DNA from: JBKECO01 sp047974745
GTDB lineage: Bacteria > Bacillota > Clostridia > Lachnospirales > Lachnospiraceae
Assembly: GCA_047974745.1 (NCBI GenBank)
Contig: JBKECO010000007.1
Coordinates: 1-64,000, forward strand
Direction of reading: 5' to 3'
DNA: 64,000 nt
Below the pieces are notes generated by a model. The model saw only the letters and a program-made list of their open reading frames with translations. It searched no databases and had not been told where the DNA came from. This document shows positions 24,947 to 34,258 of this stretch, in pieces. How positions within the stretch are numbered: the stretch's first letter is position 1; each line of letters opens with the position of its first letter. Both the position numbers and the translations under genes were made by a program.

Positions 24947-27598
24947 ATGAGTGAGAAGCTGGTATTAATAGATGGACTGAGCATTTTGAACAGAGCTTTT
25001 TTTGGGATTCCCGATCTGACCAATTCAGATGGAATCCATACAAATGCAATTTATGGATTTCTGAATATACTATTTAAAATATTAGATGAGGAAAAGCCTG
25101 AATATCTGACTGTTGCATTTGATGTTTCTGCTCCAACATTTCGCCATGAGATGTTCGTGGAATACAAGGGAACCAGAAAACCAATGGCGGAGGAACTTAG
25201 ACAGCAGATTCCTTTGATCAAAGAGATGCTTCTGTCTATGAATATCTGTCTGATCGAGAAGTCAGGGTATGAAGCTGACGATTTGATCGGAACGATTGCA
25301 AGGATTGGAGAAGAGGAAGAACTTGCGGTCTCCGTGGTCTCTGGAGACCGAGATCTGTTGCAGCTTGCTACAGATAAAGTTAAGATCAGAATTCCAAAAA
25401 CCAAAAAAACAGGTACCGAGATCGAAGACTACTATGCATCGGATGTAGTGGATAAGTACGGGGTGACACCACTTGAATTCATTGATATGAAAGCATTGAT
25501 GGGTGATGCATCGGATAATATTCCCGGTGTGCCGGGTATTGGTGAAAAAACAGCATCCAGCATCATTTCCCAATTCCACAGTATAGAGAATGCATATGCC
25601 CACCTCGAAGAGATCAAGCCCAATAGAGCGAAGCAGAACCTGGGCGATTTTTACGAGCAGGCCAAGCTAAGTAAGGTTTTGGCCACGATCGAAGTACATG
25701 CTAAGATCGACTATCAGGTGTCTGAAGCAAGGGTCACGGATTTTTATACGCAGGAAGCCTATTTGCTATGTAAAAAATATGAATTTAAAAATATGCTGGG
25801 AAGATTTGAGATCAGTGCACCAGCTCAGGATGTTGAAAAGTATTTTCAGGTCCTCACCTCGTTGTCGGATGTGGAAGAGCTATTTCAAAGCTTGGCTGGA
25901 GTGAAAGAGATCGGGCTTTCACTTTTAACGGATCAAAACAACATCTATGGCGTTTCGATCTGTTATGGTGAGACGAAGACCTTCGCTATTCCAATCGGAG
26001 GATTTATCGTTGCGTCATATTTGAAGGATAAATTGAGTGACTTATTTCACTCAGAAGCAGACATCAGCACGATGGAGCTGAAGCCTTTGATAAAATTTCT
26101 AAATCTGTCAGAACTCGAAATACAGAAAAAAGAAAAATGCTTCGACTGTTCTGTGGCTTCCTATCTTCTGAATGCGACTCAGAATGCGTACAATTATGAA
26201 GACATTGCGAAAGACTACCTTTCCATGATGATTCCGTCAAAAGAAGATCTGATTGGAAAAAAGGGATATGAAGCCGGCTTTGAGACGGATGTTCAAAAGT
26301 GGACACTCTCCTTATGTTATCCCTCCTATGTTGCATACATGGCGAGAAAAAAGCTTCTAAAGCAGATGGAGGAAGAGGAACAATTATCACTGTATAGGGA
26401 TATTGAGCAGCCGTTGATCTTTACACTTGCAGATATGGAGACAGCAGGTATCTCAGTTGACCGTGAAGAACTAAAGATTTATGGAGAAGCACTGACAAAA
26501 CAAATCGAGTTACTCCAGCGGCAGATATATGAACATGCCGGGGAAGAATTTAATATCAATTCCCCAAAACAACTAGGTGTGATTTTGTTTGAAAAGATAT
26601 CTCTGCCCTATGGGAAAAAGACAAAATCCGGTTATTCAACCGCCGCAGATGTATTGGAGAAGCTGTCCTTAGAGCATCCTATCGTTTCTTTGATCCTGGA
26701 GTACAGAACTCTGGCAAAATTAAAATCTACATATGCGGACGGATTAGCTCCTTTTATTGGAGAGGATGGAAGGATTCATAGTAACTTCCAGCAGACCATA
26801 GCGTCAACAGGTCGACTCAGCAGTACGGATCCCAACTTGCAGAATATACCGATCCGGCTGGAATTAGGCAGGCGGATCAGGAAGGTCTTTAAGCCGAAAG
26901 AAGGCTGTATCTTTGTAGATGCAGATTATTCCCAGATCGAGCTCCGTGTTCTGGCACATATGTCAGGCGATCAGAAACTGATCATGGCATATCAGGAGGA
27001 TAAGGACATACACCGGATCACCGCATCCCAGGTATTTCATATTGCTTTTGATGAAGTGACGGATCTGCAGAGACGCAATGCCAAAGCAGTGAATTTTGGT
27101 ATTGTTTATGGGATTAGCTCCTTCGGTCTGAGCCAGGACCTTAGCATCAGCAGAAAGGATGCTGCAGATTATATCGAACGTTATTTTGAGACCTACCCAA
27201 GTATTAAATCCTTTTTGGATGGACTGGTACAGGCAGCAAAAAATACAGGTTATTCTGAAACGATGTTCCATCGCAGGAGGCCATTGCCTGAAATAAATTC
27301 CAGTAATTTTATGCAGCGATCCTTTGGAGAACGAGTTGCTATGAATGCACCTATACAAGGAACGGCAGCAGATATCATCAAACTTGCAATGATCGCAGTG
27401 GATCGCCGCCTGAAAGAAGAAGGACTAAAATCCAGGCTGATACTTCAGGTACACGATGAACTTTTGATCGAAGCAGAGCAACATGAACTCGAACAGATCA
27501 AAAAAATACTTGAAGAAGAGATGACAAATGCAGTTCACTTGTCGGTCCGACTGGAAATAGATATGCACACCGGGATGAACTGGTACGAAGCAAAATAA
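24947..27598 (+). CDS. polA: DNA polymerase I, exonuclease-proofreading domain degenerate
   Basis: An 883-residue protein. The 5'-3' exonuclease/FEN domain (1 to about 290) has LIDGLSILNRAFFGIPDL, YEADDLIGTIAR and GDASDNIPGVPGIGEKTA. The polymerase domain (about 480-883) has DADYSQIELRVLAHMSGD (motif A), RRNAKAVNFGIVYG (motif B) and QVHDELL (motif C). The middle 3'-5' exonuclease domain lacks the DxE motif (IGLSLLTD at that place) and later acidic residues, so it should not proofread, as in Bacillus-type enzymes. The frame opens at TTG 24938; ATG 24947 is the likely start. Confidence 0.95.
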   Translation: MSEKLVLIDGLSILNRAFFGIPDLTNSDGIHTNAIYGFLNILFKILDEEKPEYLTVAFDVSAPTFRHEMFVEYKGTRKPMAEELRQQIPLIKEMLLSMNICLIEKSGYEADDLIGTIARIGEEEELAVSVVSGDRDLLQLATDKVKIRIPKTKKTGTEIEDYYASDVVDKYGVTPLEFIDMKALMGDASDNIPGVPGIGEKTASSIISQFHSIENAYAHLEEIKPNRAKQNLGDFYEQAKLSKVLATIEVHAKIDYQVSEARVTDFYTQEAYLLCKKYEFKNMLGRFEISAPAQDVEKYFQVLTSLSDVEELFQSLAGVKEIGLSLLTDQNNIYGVSICYGETKTFAIPIGGFIVASYLKDKLSDLFHSEADISTMELKPLIKFLNLSELEIQKKEKCFDCSVASYLLNATQNAYNYEDIAKDYLSMMIPSKEDLIGKKGYEAGFETDVQKWTLSLCYPSYVAYMARKKLLKQMEEEEQLSLYRDIEQPLIFTLADMETAGISVDREELKIYGEALTKQIELLQRQIYEHAGEEFNINSPKQLGVILFEKISLPYGKKTKSGYSTAADVLEKLSLEHPIVSLILEYRTLAKLKSTYADGLAPFIGEDGRIHSNFQQTIASTGRLSSTDPNLQNIPIRLELGRRIRKVFKPKEGCIFVDADYSQIELRVLAHMSGDQKLIMAYQEDKDIHRITASQVFHIAFDEVTDLQRRNAKAVNFGIVYGISSFGLSQDLSISRKDAADYIERYFETYPSIKSFLDGLVQAAKNTGYSETMFHRRRPLPEINSSNFMQRSFGERVAMNAPIQGTAADIIKLAMIAVDRRLKEEGLKSRLILQVHDELLIEAEQHELEQIKKILEEEMTNAVHLSVRLEIDMHTGMNWYEAK

Positions 27599-27609
27599 AC
27601 GGAGAGATT

Positions 27610-28203
27610 ATGAAACTGATCGGTATCACAGGCGGTGTCGGAGCTGGCAAGTCAGAGGTTCTGAACTATTTAGAGAATAACTACATGGCTAAAATCGTGC
27701 TGGCTGATGAGGTGGCTCATGAACTGATGCTGCCTCATCAGCCTTGTTATGACGAGATCATTCAGGCTTTTCCTAAGCTGGATCTGATCGAACCAGATGG
27801 AAGGTTCAGTAAAAAGGCTTTGTCTGAACTGGTTTTTTCTGATGAGAAGAATAGAGAACGCATCAATTCGCTTGTACACCCGGCAGTAAAGGTAGAAATA
27901 AAACGGAGAATTGCACAGGCCAAAAATCTGCACCAAATATCATATTTTGTTATAGAAGCTGCATTGCTGATTCAGGATGGCTATGATACAATATGCGATG
28001 AATTGTGGTATATTTATGCCGATGAGGAGATACGAAGAGACAGATTGCGCAGGAACCGGAATTATACGGATGACAGGATCAGCCGTATTTTTGCGAGCCA
28101 GCTTTCAGATGGGGAATACAGAAAACACTGTAAATATACGATAGATAACGGTGGAGAGCGACAGGACACATACAGACAGATTGACGAAATTATGCAGCAA
28201 TAG
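27610..28203 (+). CDS. coaE: Dephospho-CoA kinase
   Basis: A 197-residue P-loop kinase with GITGGVGAGKSEVLNYL at the N-terminus, the CoaE motif LADEVAHELM and RDRLRRNRNYTDDRI in the lid. It phosphorylates the 3'-OH of dephospho-CoA, the last step of CoA synthesis. The position directly after polA is the common Firmicute order. GGAGAG precedes the ATG by 4-5 bp. Confidence 0.93.
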   Translation: MKLIGITGGVGAGKSEVLNYLENNYMAKIVLADEVAHELMLPHQPCYDEIIQAFPKLDLIEPDGRFSKKALSELVFSDEKNRERINSLVHPAVKVEIKRRIAQAKNLHQISYFVIEAALLIQDGYDTICDELWYIYADEEIRRDRLRRNRNYTDDRISRIFASQLSDGEYRKHCKYTIDNGGERQDTYRQIDEIMQQ

Positions 28204-28221
28204 ATAAGGAGAACGGAGATC

Positions 28222-30273
28222 ATGATGAAGACGGAGCCTGAAAATCACTTGGTTTTTGGACTGGATATTGGCACCAGGAATGTTGTTGGTATCGTTGGAT
28301 ATAGAAAAAGCAATGAATTCATTGTGGTAGCCCATCACTCGATCGAACATGAAACACGTGCAATGCTTGATGGACAGATCCATGATATTGCCAGAGTGGC
28401 AGCAACGATCACAGCAGTTCGCCAGGAGCTTGAGAAGCAGACGGGGAGTGAATTGAGAGATGTATGTATCGCTGCGGCAGGTCGTGTGCTTAAGACAATT
28501 ACTACCAATGTCTCTTATACCTATGAGGAGGAGACAATGATTCGGGCAGAGGATATACATACACTTGAACTGCTTGGAATAGAAAAAGCCCAAAGTCTGT
28601 TAAAAGAAGAAAATGATACAGCATATAAATACTACTGTGTTGGATATACTGCTGTCAGATATTTCCTGAATGGGGAGTCTTTCAAGAATCTTGAAGGTCA
28701 TAAAGCGCATACCATTTCAGAGGAAATCATAGTGACTTTTCTTCCGGAGGATGTCATTGACGGTCTCTATGCAGCTGTCTCAATGGCAGGTCTTGAGGTC
28801 GCAAATCTTACCCTTGAGCCGATTGCAGCCATTGATGTAGCAATACCTGAAAATTTCAGACTGCTGAATATTGCAATGGTCGATGTAGGTGCCGGAACAT
28901 CAGATATCTCAATTACGAGGGATGGAAGTATTATTGCTTACGGTATGATCCCCATGGCTGGCGATGAAATGACAGAATTGATCGTTCAGAAATATCTGGT
29001 CGACTTTCAGACGGCTGAAAAAATGAAGACGGATTCCATGTCACAAAGAGAAGTTACCTATCATGATATCATGCTGCTAGAGCATTCAGTGCCTGCAAAC
29101 GAAATCTGGGAGCTTATACTTCCGACCGTGGAAGAGATCACTACAAAAATCGCAGAAAAGATCATTGAGCTCAATGGAAATGTAACCGTCAGTGCGACCT
29201 TTGTGGTCGGTGGGGGCGGTAAAATACATGGATTTACTGAGCTTTTGGCAAAAAAGCTGAACCTGATACCACAAAGAGTCGCTTTGCGCGGGGAAGAGGT
29301 CTTAGGGCAGGTGATTTTTGAAAATAAAAATGTGACGAAAGATCCTTTGCTTGTGACTCCGATCGGAATCTGTCTGAATTACTATGAACAACATAATAAT
29401 TTTATCATCGTGCATTTTAACGAAGAACGAATCAAGCTGTATGATAATAATAAGCTTACCGTTGTAGATGCAGCGTTACAAGCAGGTTTTCCAAATGATG
29501 AGTTGTTTCCAAAGCGGGGGCAGGAGATCAGTTATACAGTGAATGGTATCAACAGAGTCGCCAGAGGGGAAGCAGGCGAGGCAGCAGTTATCATGGTTAA
29601 TGATCGGCCGGCTAGTTTTCATACTCCCTTGAAAGCGAACTGTACGATACATATGACTCCCTCTACTGCAGGGGCACCTGCATGTGTGAGGATCGAAGAT
29701 CTATCGGAATTCACAAAAGGTAAGCTGACTTTTATCGTGAATGATAAGACAATTTACTGCCCGACATTCGTTGCAGTCAATGGAAATCTCGCAGCACCGG
29801 ATACCATGGTTTCTGACGGCGATAGAATTGAATCCAGAAATTATTATACGGTGTCTGAAATTGCCTCATTTATGGATGTTGAGGTTGATGATGCAATACA
29901 GATCCTTGTCAATAACAGAATGGCTGAACTAGGATCAAAAGTCTACGATAATTTTACCCTAGATCTGGAATTCAAGACTTCGGTTCAACACGCTCTGGTT
30001 CAACATACTCAAGAGCCAAGACCATTTCTTCCTGAACAGACAGATGTGCTGCATACATTACCATTCCAGGTCAATGTAAATGAAGAAGAAATTTTATTGA
30101 AGGGCAAGTCACAATATGTCTTCGTGGATATTTTTGATTATATTGATTTTGATCTTCGGGCTTCCAGAGGACGTGCAATCATAACCCTGATCAATGAGGA
30201 ACCCGCCGAATATAATCAAGTATTAAGGCAGCAAGATCGAATCCAGGTATATTGGAAAGAGGAAGGAATATGA
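28222..30273 (+). CDS. FtsA-like actin-fold protein with long C-terminal extension
   Basis: A 683-residue protein. Residues 1 to about 400 are an actin/HSP70 ATPase of the FtsA type: VFGLDIGTRNVVGIVGY, AAAGRVLKT, IAMVDVGAGTSDISITRDG, and FVVGGGGKIHGFTELLA. Normal FtsA is about 420 residues. Here about 280 more follow, containing three stretches of similar shape: VIMVNDRPASFHTPL (about 455), VAVNGNLAAPDTMVSDGDRI (about 515) and LINEEPAEYNQVLRQQDRI (about 655), reminiscent of ThiS/MoaD beta-grasp folds (VNG...L..GD.I). No amphipathic FtsA membrane tail is evident at the end. Whether it acts in division or as a paralogue is unknown. AAGGAGAACGGAG precedes ATG. Confidence 0.75.
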   Translation: MMKTEPENHLVFGLDIGTRNVVGIVGYRKSNEFIVVAHHSIEHETRAMLDGQIHDIARVAATITAVRQELEKQTGSELRDVCIAAAGRVLKTITTNVSYTYEEETMIRAEDIHTLELLGIEKAQSLLKEENDTAYKYYCVGYTAVRYFLNGESFKNLEGHKAHTISEEIIVTFLPEDVIDGLYAAVSMAGLEVANLTLEPIAAIDVAIPENFRLLNIAMVDVGAGTSDISITRDGSIIAYGMIPMAGDEMTELIVQKYLVDFQTAEKMKTDSMSQREVTYHDIMLLEHSVPANEIWELILPTVEEITTKIAEKIIELNGNVTVSATFVVGGGGKIHGFTELLAKKLNLIPQRVALRGEEVLGQVIFENKNVTKDPLLVTPIGICLNYYEQHNNFIIVHFNEERIKLYDNNKLTVVDAALQAGFPNDELFPKRGQEISYTVNGINRVARGEAGEAAVIMVNDRPASFHTPLKANCTIHMTPSTAGAPACVRIEDLSEFTKGKLTFIVNDKTIYCPTFVAVNGNLAAPDTMVSDGDRIESRNYYTVSEIASFMDVEVDDAIQILVNNRMAELGSKVYDNFTLDLEFKTSVQHALVQHTQEPRPFLPEQTDVLHTLPFQVNVNEEEILLKGKSQYVFVDIFDYIDFDLRASRGRAIITLINEEPAEYNQVLRQQDRIQVYWKEEGI

Positions 30274-31070
30274 TGGAATTATGCAGCATAGCAAGTGGCA
30301 GCAGTGGGAATTGTGTAATGGTGGGTACGGATCATACACATCTAATGGTAGATGCAGGAGTCAGCGGAAAGCGAATTGAAGAAGGTCTGAATTCTATAGG
30401 CCTGACAACGGCACAGATCAATGGAATTCTCGTTACGCATGAACATATTGACCATATTTGCGGGATCGGTGTTATTGCAAGAAAGCATGGCGTACCCATA
30501 TATACGACACAAGGTACTGCAGAAGCAGTGATGCGGGTAAAGTCGGTGGGTTCCATCGACAAAGATCTGTTTCATATCATACGACCGGATGAAACATTTC
30601 GGATCGGTGAGATCGAAGTTGAGCCGGTCAGAATATCTCACGATGCCAGTGATCCAGTGGCTTTTATACTTCGGGGCGAGGGCAGATCTGCAGGCGTGAT
30701 CACAGATCTTGGGATGTATGACAATTATATCGTTGAGAAAATGAAACAGCTGGATGTACTTTTGCTTGAAGCTAATCACGATGTGAATATGCTGCAGACG
30801 GGAAGTTATCCATACCCTCTAAAGCAAAGGATATTAAGCGACAAAGGACATTTATCAAATGAAAGATGTGGACGGCTTTTGTGTGAGATACTGCATGATG
30901 ATTTTAAAGCTGTGGTACTTGGTCATTTGAGTAAGGAAAACAATCTCGCCGAGCTTGCCTATGAGACGGTTCGACTTGAAATAGCATTAGGTGATAACCC
31001 CTATGACAGTAACGATTTTCCGATCTATGTCGCTAACAGAGAACAGGCATCGGATAAAATCACCTTCTGA
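30273..31070 (+). CDS. MBL-fold metallohydrolase (WalJ/YycJ-like)
   Basis: A 265-residue metallo-beta-lactamase-fold protein: MELCSIASGSSGNCVMVG, the metal motif THEHIDHICGIG (HxHxDH), ISHDASDPVAF and LGHLSKENN. This pattern is that of YycJ/WalJ, predicted nucleases linked to DNA replication and repair or cell-wall regulation. AGGAAGGA supports ATG 30273 (or ATG 30270). The start overlaps the stop of the FtsA-like gene, so the two are translationally coupled. Confidence 0.87.
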   Translation: MELCSIASGSSGNCVMVGTDHTHLMVDAGVSGKRIEEGLNSIGLTTAQINGILVTHEHIDHICGIGVIARKHGVPIYTTQGTAEAVMRVKSVGSIDKDLFHIIRPDETFRIGEIEVEPVRISHDASDPVAFILRGEGRSAGVITDLGMYDNYIVEKMKQLDVLLLEANHDVNMLQTGSYPYPLKQRILSDKGHLSNERCGRLLCEILHDDFKAVVLGHLSKENNLAELAYETVRLEIALGDNPYDSNDFPIYVANREQASDKITF

Positions 31071-31110
31071 CCAAATGTAAAGCAGCAGAAAGAGAAATGA
31101 GGATAAAATT

Positions 31111-31398
31111 ATGAACAGACAACAAACAGATAAGATCATTATTACAGTGGTAGGAAAAGACACTGTTGGAATCATCGCAAGAGTATGCACCTATCTCGCA
31201 GAATCCAGGATCAATGTGCTGGATATATCACAGACAATTGTTCAAGACTATTTCAATATGATGATGATCGCAGACAGATCCAACGCCTTAAAGAGCTTTG
31301 CAGATTGTTCCGTGGATCTAGAACAGCTCGGAGTTGAGATTGGAGTTTCCATCAAATGCCAGAGAGAAGAAATATTTGAACAGATGCACCGCATTTAG
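31111..31398 (+). CDS. ACT-domain protein (UPF0237 family)
   Basis: A 95-residue protein consisting of one ACT domain: IIITVVGKDTVGIIARVCTY, LAESRINVLDISQTIVQDYF. It is nearly always encoded directly before the PFL-family gene, as here (36 bp gap). It is presumed to bind an amino acid and regulate its neighbour, but no ligand is established. GAGAAATGAGGATAAA lies before the ATG. Confidence 0.9.
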   Translation: MNRQQTDKIIITVVGKDTVGIIARVCTYLAESRINVLDISQTIVQDYFNMMMIADRSNALKSFADCSVDLEQLGVEIGVSIKCQREEIFEQMHRI

Positions 31399-31433
31399 GC
31401 ACTAAGATATCATTACTGATTTGGAGGAAATTC

Positions 31434-32798
31434 ATGATAAATATCTGGGAAGTAAACGAGACAAATAAGATGATCGAACAGGAGAATCTGGACGTCAGGA
31501 CAATTACTATGGGTATCAGTCTTTTGGACTGTATCGATACTGACCTGCAGAAGCTGAACGAAAATATATATAATAAGGTCACAACGCTCGCAAAGGATCT
31601 TGTACCGGTGGGACAAGAGATCGAGCAGAATTATAGTATTCCGATTGTGAATAAGAGAATCTCAGTCACGCCGATCGCCTTGATCGGTGCCGCAGCCTGC
31701 AAAGGTACAGATGATTTTGTTACCATCGCTAAAACACTGGATAAAGCCGCAAAACAGGTCGGAGTCAATTTTATAGGTGGGTATTCTGCACTGGTATCAA
31801 AGGGAAGCACTGCTGCCGATGAGCTTTTGATGCGTTCGATTCCCAAGGCTTTGGCAGAGACAGACTTCGTCTGCAGTTCTGTCAACGTTGGTTCGACAAA
31901 ATGCGGAATTAATATGGATGCTGTTCGATTGATGGGCGAAGTCATTAAAGAGACAGCAGAAGCCACGAAAGAAAGGGACTCCCTAGGATGTGCAAAGCTT
32001 GTTATTTTCTGTAATGCTCCGGATGATAATCCGTTCATGGCGGGAGCATTTCATGGAGTCACAGAAGCAGATGCCATTATAAATGTAGGTGTCAGCGGTC
32101 CTGGCGTTGTAAAGACCGCCCTGGAAAAAGTGAGAGGTGAGAGCTTCGAGGTACTTTGCGAGACTATAAAGAAGACAGCTTTTAAAATCACTCGAGTAGG
32201 TCAGCTCGTAGCTCAGGAAGCGTCAGAAAGGCTGGGAGTCCCTTTTGGAATCATAGATCTGTCCCTGGCACCTACCCCAGCGATCGGTGATAGCGTTGCA
32301 GATATTTTAGAGCAGATCGGACTTGAGTACGCCGGAGCACCGGGGACAACCGCGGCACTGGCACTTTTAAATGATCAGGTCAAAAAAGGTGGAATCATGG
32401 CATCCTCCTATGTGGGCGGTCTCAGCGGTGCATTTATTCCGGTAAGTGAAGACCAGGGGATGATCAATGCAGTGATTGCTGGAGCGCTTACCCTTGAAAA
32501 GCTGGAAGCAATGACTTGTGTCTGCTCTGTTGGACTTGATATGATCGCTATTCCTGGAAAGACAAAGGCATCGACCCTTTCGGGGATAATCGCAGATGAA
32601 ATGGCCATTGGAATGATCAATCAAAAGACGACAGCAGTAAGAATCATACCAGTCATTGGCAAAGATGTTGGAGAGACAGTAGAATTCGGAGGTCTTTTGG
32701 GATATGCTCCTATCATGCCGGTAAATGAATTTTCCTGTGAACACTTTACCAGCAGAAGGGGAAGGATCCCAGCACCTGTGCATAGTTTTAAAAATTAA
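31434..32798 (+). CDS. PFL-family protein (UPF0210/DUF711)
   Basis: A 454-residue protein related in fold to glycyl-radical enzymes but without the radical Gly loop: TMGISLLDCIDTDLQKLNEN, NVGSTKCGINMDAVRLMGEV, KLVIFCNAPDDNPFMAGAFH and GFVRGESF-like segments are typical. Its function is unknown. The conserved partnership with the ACT protein just upstream suggests amino-acid-responsive activity. TTGGAGG precedes the ATG, and a very strong hairpin ends the unit. Confidence 0.9.
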   Translation: MINIWEVNETNKMIEQENLDVRTITMGISLLDCIDTDLQKLNENIYNKVTTLAKDLVPVGQEIEQNYSIPIVNKRISVTPIALIGAAACKGTDDFVTIAKTLDKAAKQVGVNFIGGYSALVSKGSTAADELLMRSIPKALAETDFVCSSVNVGSTKCGINMDAVRLMGEVIKETAEATKERDSLGCAKLVIFCNAPDDNPFMAGAFHGVTEADAIINVGVSGPGVVKTALEKVRGESFEVLCETIKKTAFKITRVGQLVAQEASERLGVPFGIIDLSLAPTPAIGDSVADILEQIGLEYAGAPGTTAALALLNDQVKKGGIMASSYVGGLSGAFIPVSEDQGMINAVIAGALTLEKLEAMTCVCSVGLDMIAIPGKTKASTLSGIIADEMAIGMINQKTTAVRIIPVIGKDVGETVEFGGLLGYAPIMPVNEFSCEHFTSRRGRIPAPVHSFKN

Positions 32799-32804
32799 AT
32801 TAAA

Positions 32805-32864
32805 GATAGTGATAAGAGACCAGTTATACAGATACTCCTGTGTGACTGGTCTCTTATTACTATC
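32805..32864 (+). terminator. Long hairpin terminating the ACT-PFL unit
   Basis: The arms at 32805-32824 and 32845-32864 are 20 bp each and complementary except one G:U pair; the core is AAGAGACCAGT/ACTGGTCTCTT. No clean T-run follows, so termination may be imperfect or the hairpin may mainly block exonucleases. Confidence 0.7.
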
Positions 32865-32902
32865 TGTTATAACAGATGCGAATATAGTTATTTGACCGGG
32901 GC

Positions 32903-33005
32903 GACACAGTGCCACTATAATGACTATAAGCGGCGTACTCTGTGTCTGATATATGTTAAATAATTAACATATATTCGAGAAAAAACACCCTGAATTTAGT
33001 ATAAA
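32903..33005 (+). promoter_or_regulatory. Control region of the phloroglucinol-type operon
   Basis: Three signals lie before the operon. GACACAG and CTGTGTC (about 32903-32947) are a spaced inverted repeat. ATATATGTTAA (32949-32959) and TTAACATATAT (32964-32974) form a perfect 11-bp inverted repeat with a 4-bp centre. TATAAA at 33000-33005 fits a -10 element, but there is no good -35 hexamer 17 bp upstream. A palindrome centred roughly 50 bp before the likely start with a poor -35 is the expected layout for activator-dependent transcription. The regulator is not in the window. Confidence 0.45.
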
Positions 33006-33075
33006 TGACGGCAATTCCGGAAGTACGCCTGTGAAAACACTAATAATTTGTATAAGAAAGAGAGAGGTAACAACA

Positions 33076-33423
33076 ATGGTTAAGAGAAAGATCAGTGATT
33101 GCCAGACTTATGCAGCACCAGGACATTTCGATATGACAGCGATGAGAATCCATGGAAAAGAAGAATCCGGAGCAGACAAATTCTGGATGGGAATGTCTCA
33201 TTTTCTTCCAGGGGGCGGAGCAGACTGGGACTACGAAGAAAGCCCGACAAGCAAAGTTTATTTTGTTCTGGAGGGAGAACTAACTGTGACTGATAAAGAT
33301 GGGAACAAAATTGTTGTTGGACCGATGGAATCGATTCATATTGCTCCTTTTGAAGGCAGAGCGATCAAAAATGAGACCAATATGCCATTAAGCATGTTAG
33401 TTGTTGTCAATTATCCAGAATAG
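33076..33423 (+). CDS. Cupin-fold protein lacking metal ligands, first gene of catabolic operon
   Basis: A 115-residue single cupin: GMSHFLPGGGADWDYEESPT, SKVYFVLEGELTVTDKDG, VVGPMESIHIAPFEGRAIKN. The cupin barrel pattern is clear, but the usual HxH...E and second-motif His are absent (WDYEE and FEGRAIKN), so it is unlikely to be a metal-dependent dioxygenase. The frame is open from 33031; AAGAGAGAGG sets ATG 33076. It lies 14 bp before the SDR gene. It might bind or tautomerise a cyclic intermediate, or act as an accessory subunit; this is unproven. Confidence 0.8.
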   Translation: MVKRKISDCQTYAAPGHFDMTAMRIHGKEESGADKFWMGMSHFLPGGGADWDYEESPTSKVYFVLEGELTVTDKDGNKIVVGPMESIHIAPFEGRAIKNETNMPLSMLVVVNYPE

Positions 33424-33437
33424 GTGGGAGGAAACTC

Positions 33438-34229
33438 ATGGCAGTAGAAAAACAGTTTGTAAATAATTTATTTGATGTAGCAGGAAAAGTTGCCTTGGTT
33501 ACTGGTGCAACAGGAGCACTTGGTAAAGCAATTTGCTTTGGATACGGATTTGCAGGCATGAAGGTCATGGTCACAGGCCGCAATGAAGAAAAAAATGTGA
33601 AGCTTGTAGAAGAGCTGAAGGCAGCAGGAATTGAAGCTGCATTGTCTACCGGTGATCCTGCCATCGAACAGGATGTGAAAAAAGTAGTAAATGATACGAT
33701 TTCTGCTTTTGGTGAGATCAATGTTCTAGTTACCTCAGCAGGCTACAATAATCCACAGCCTATCGTGGAACAGGAACTGAACGAGTGGAAAAAAATCATG
33801 GATTCTGACGTACAGGGAACCTGGCTGTTCTGTAAATACGTTGGTGAGCAGATGATTGCACAGGGCAAAGGCGGTAAAGTCATCCTTGTTTCCTCTGCAC
33901 GTTCTAAGATGGGAATGGCAAATTATACAGGATACTGTACTGCAAAAGGCGGAATCGATCTTATGGCTCAGTCCCTGGCATGTGAATGGACAGCAAAATA
34001 TAAAATCAACGTAAATACCATCAATCCAACTGTATTCCGATCTGATTTGACAGAGTGGATGTTCGATCCAGAGAGTCAGGTATACCAGAACTTCTTAAGG
34101 CGTCTCCCGGTGGGCAGACTTGGTGAGCCAGAAGATTTTGTAGGACCATGTATTTTTCTGGCATCCTCAGCAAGTGATTTCATGACAGGAGCAAATGTAG
34201 CAACGGAAGGCGGATACTGGGCAAATTAG
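33438..34229 (+). CDS. SDR-family reductase, candidate phloroglucinol reductase
   Basis: A 263-residue classical short-chain dehydrogenase: cofactor loop TGATGALGKA with an Arg in VTGRNEE favouring NADP, NVLVTSAGYNN, catalytic Ser in VSSARSKMG, and YCTAKGG (Tyr-x-x-x-Lys). By family it interconverts carbonyl and hydroxyl groups. Its place before a 3-hydroxyacid dehydrogenase, a cyclase-type hydrolase and a beta-keto-acid cleavage enzyme matches the pathway in which an NADPH-dependent SDR reduces phloroglucinol to dihydrophloroglucinol. The exact substrate is inference. GGGAGGAAACTC precedes ATG. Confidence 0.85.
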   Translation: MAVEKQFVNNLFDVAGKVALVTGATGALGKAICFGYGFAGMKVMVTGRNEEKNVKLVEELKAAGIEAALSTGDPAIEQDVKKVVNDTISAFGEINVLVTSAGYNNPQPIVEQELNEWKKIMDSDVQGTWLFCKYVGEQMIAQGKGGKVILVSSARSKMGMANYTGYCTAKGGIDLMAQSLACEWTAKYKINVNTINPTVFRSDLTEWMFDPESQVYQNFLRRLPVGRLGEPEDFVGPCIFLASSASDFMTGANVATEGGYWAN

Positions 34230-34258
34230 TCCGGGATATCAGATAATTGGGAGATGCT

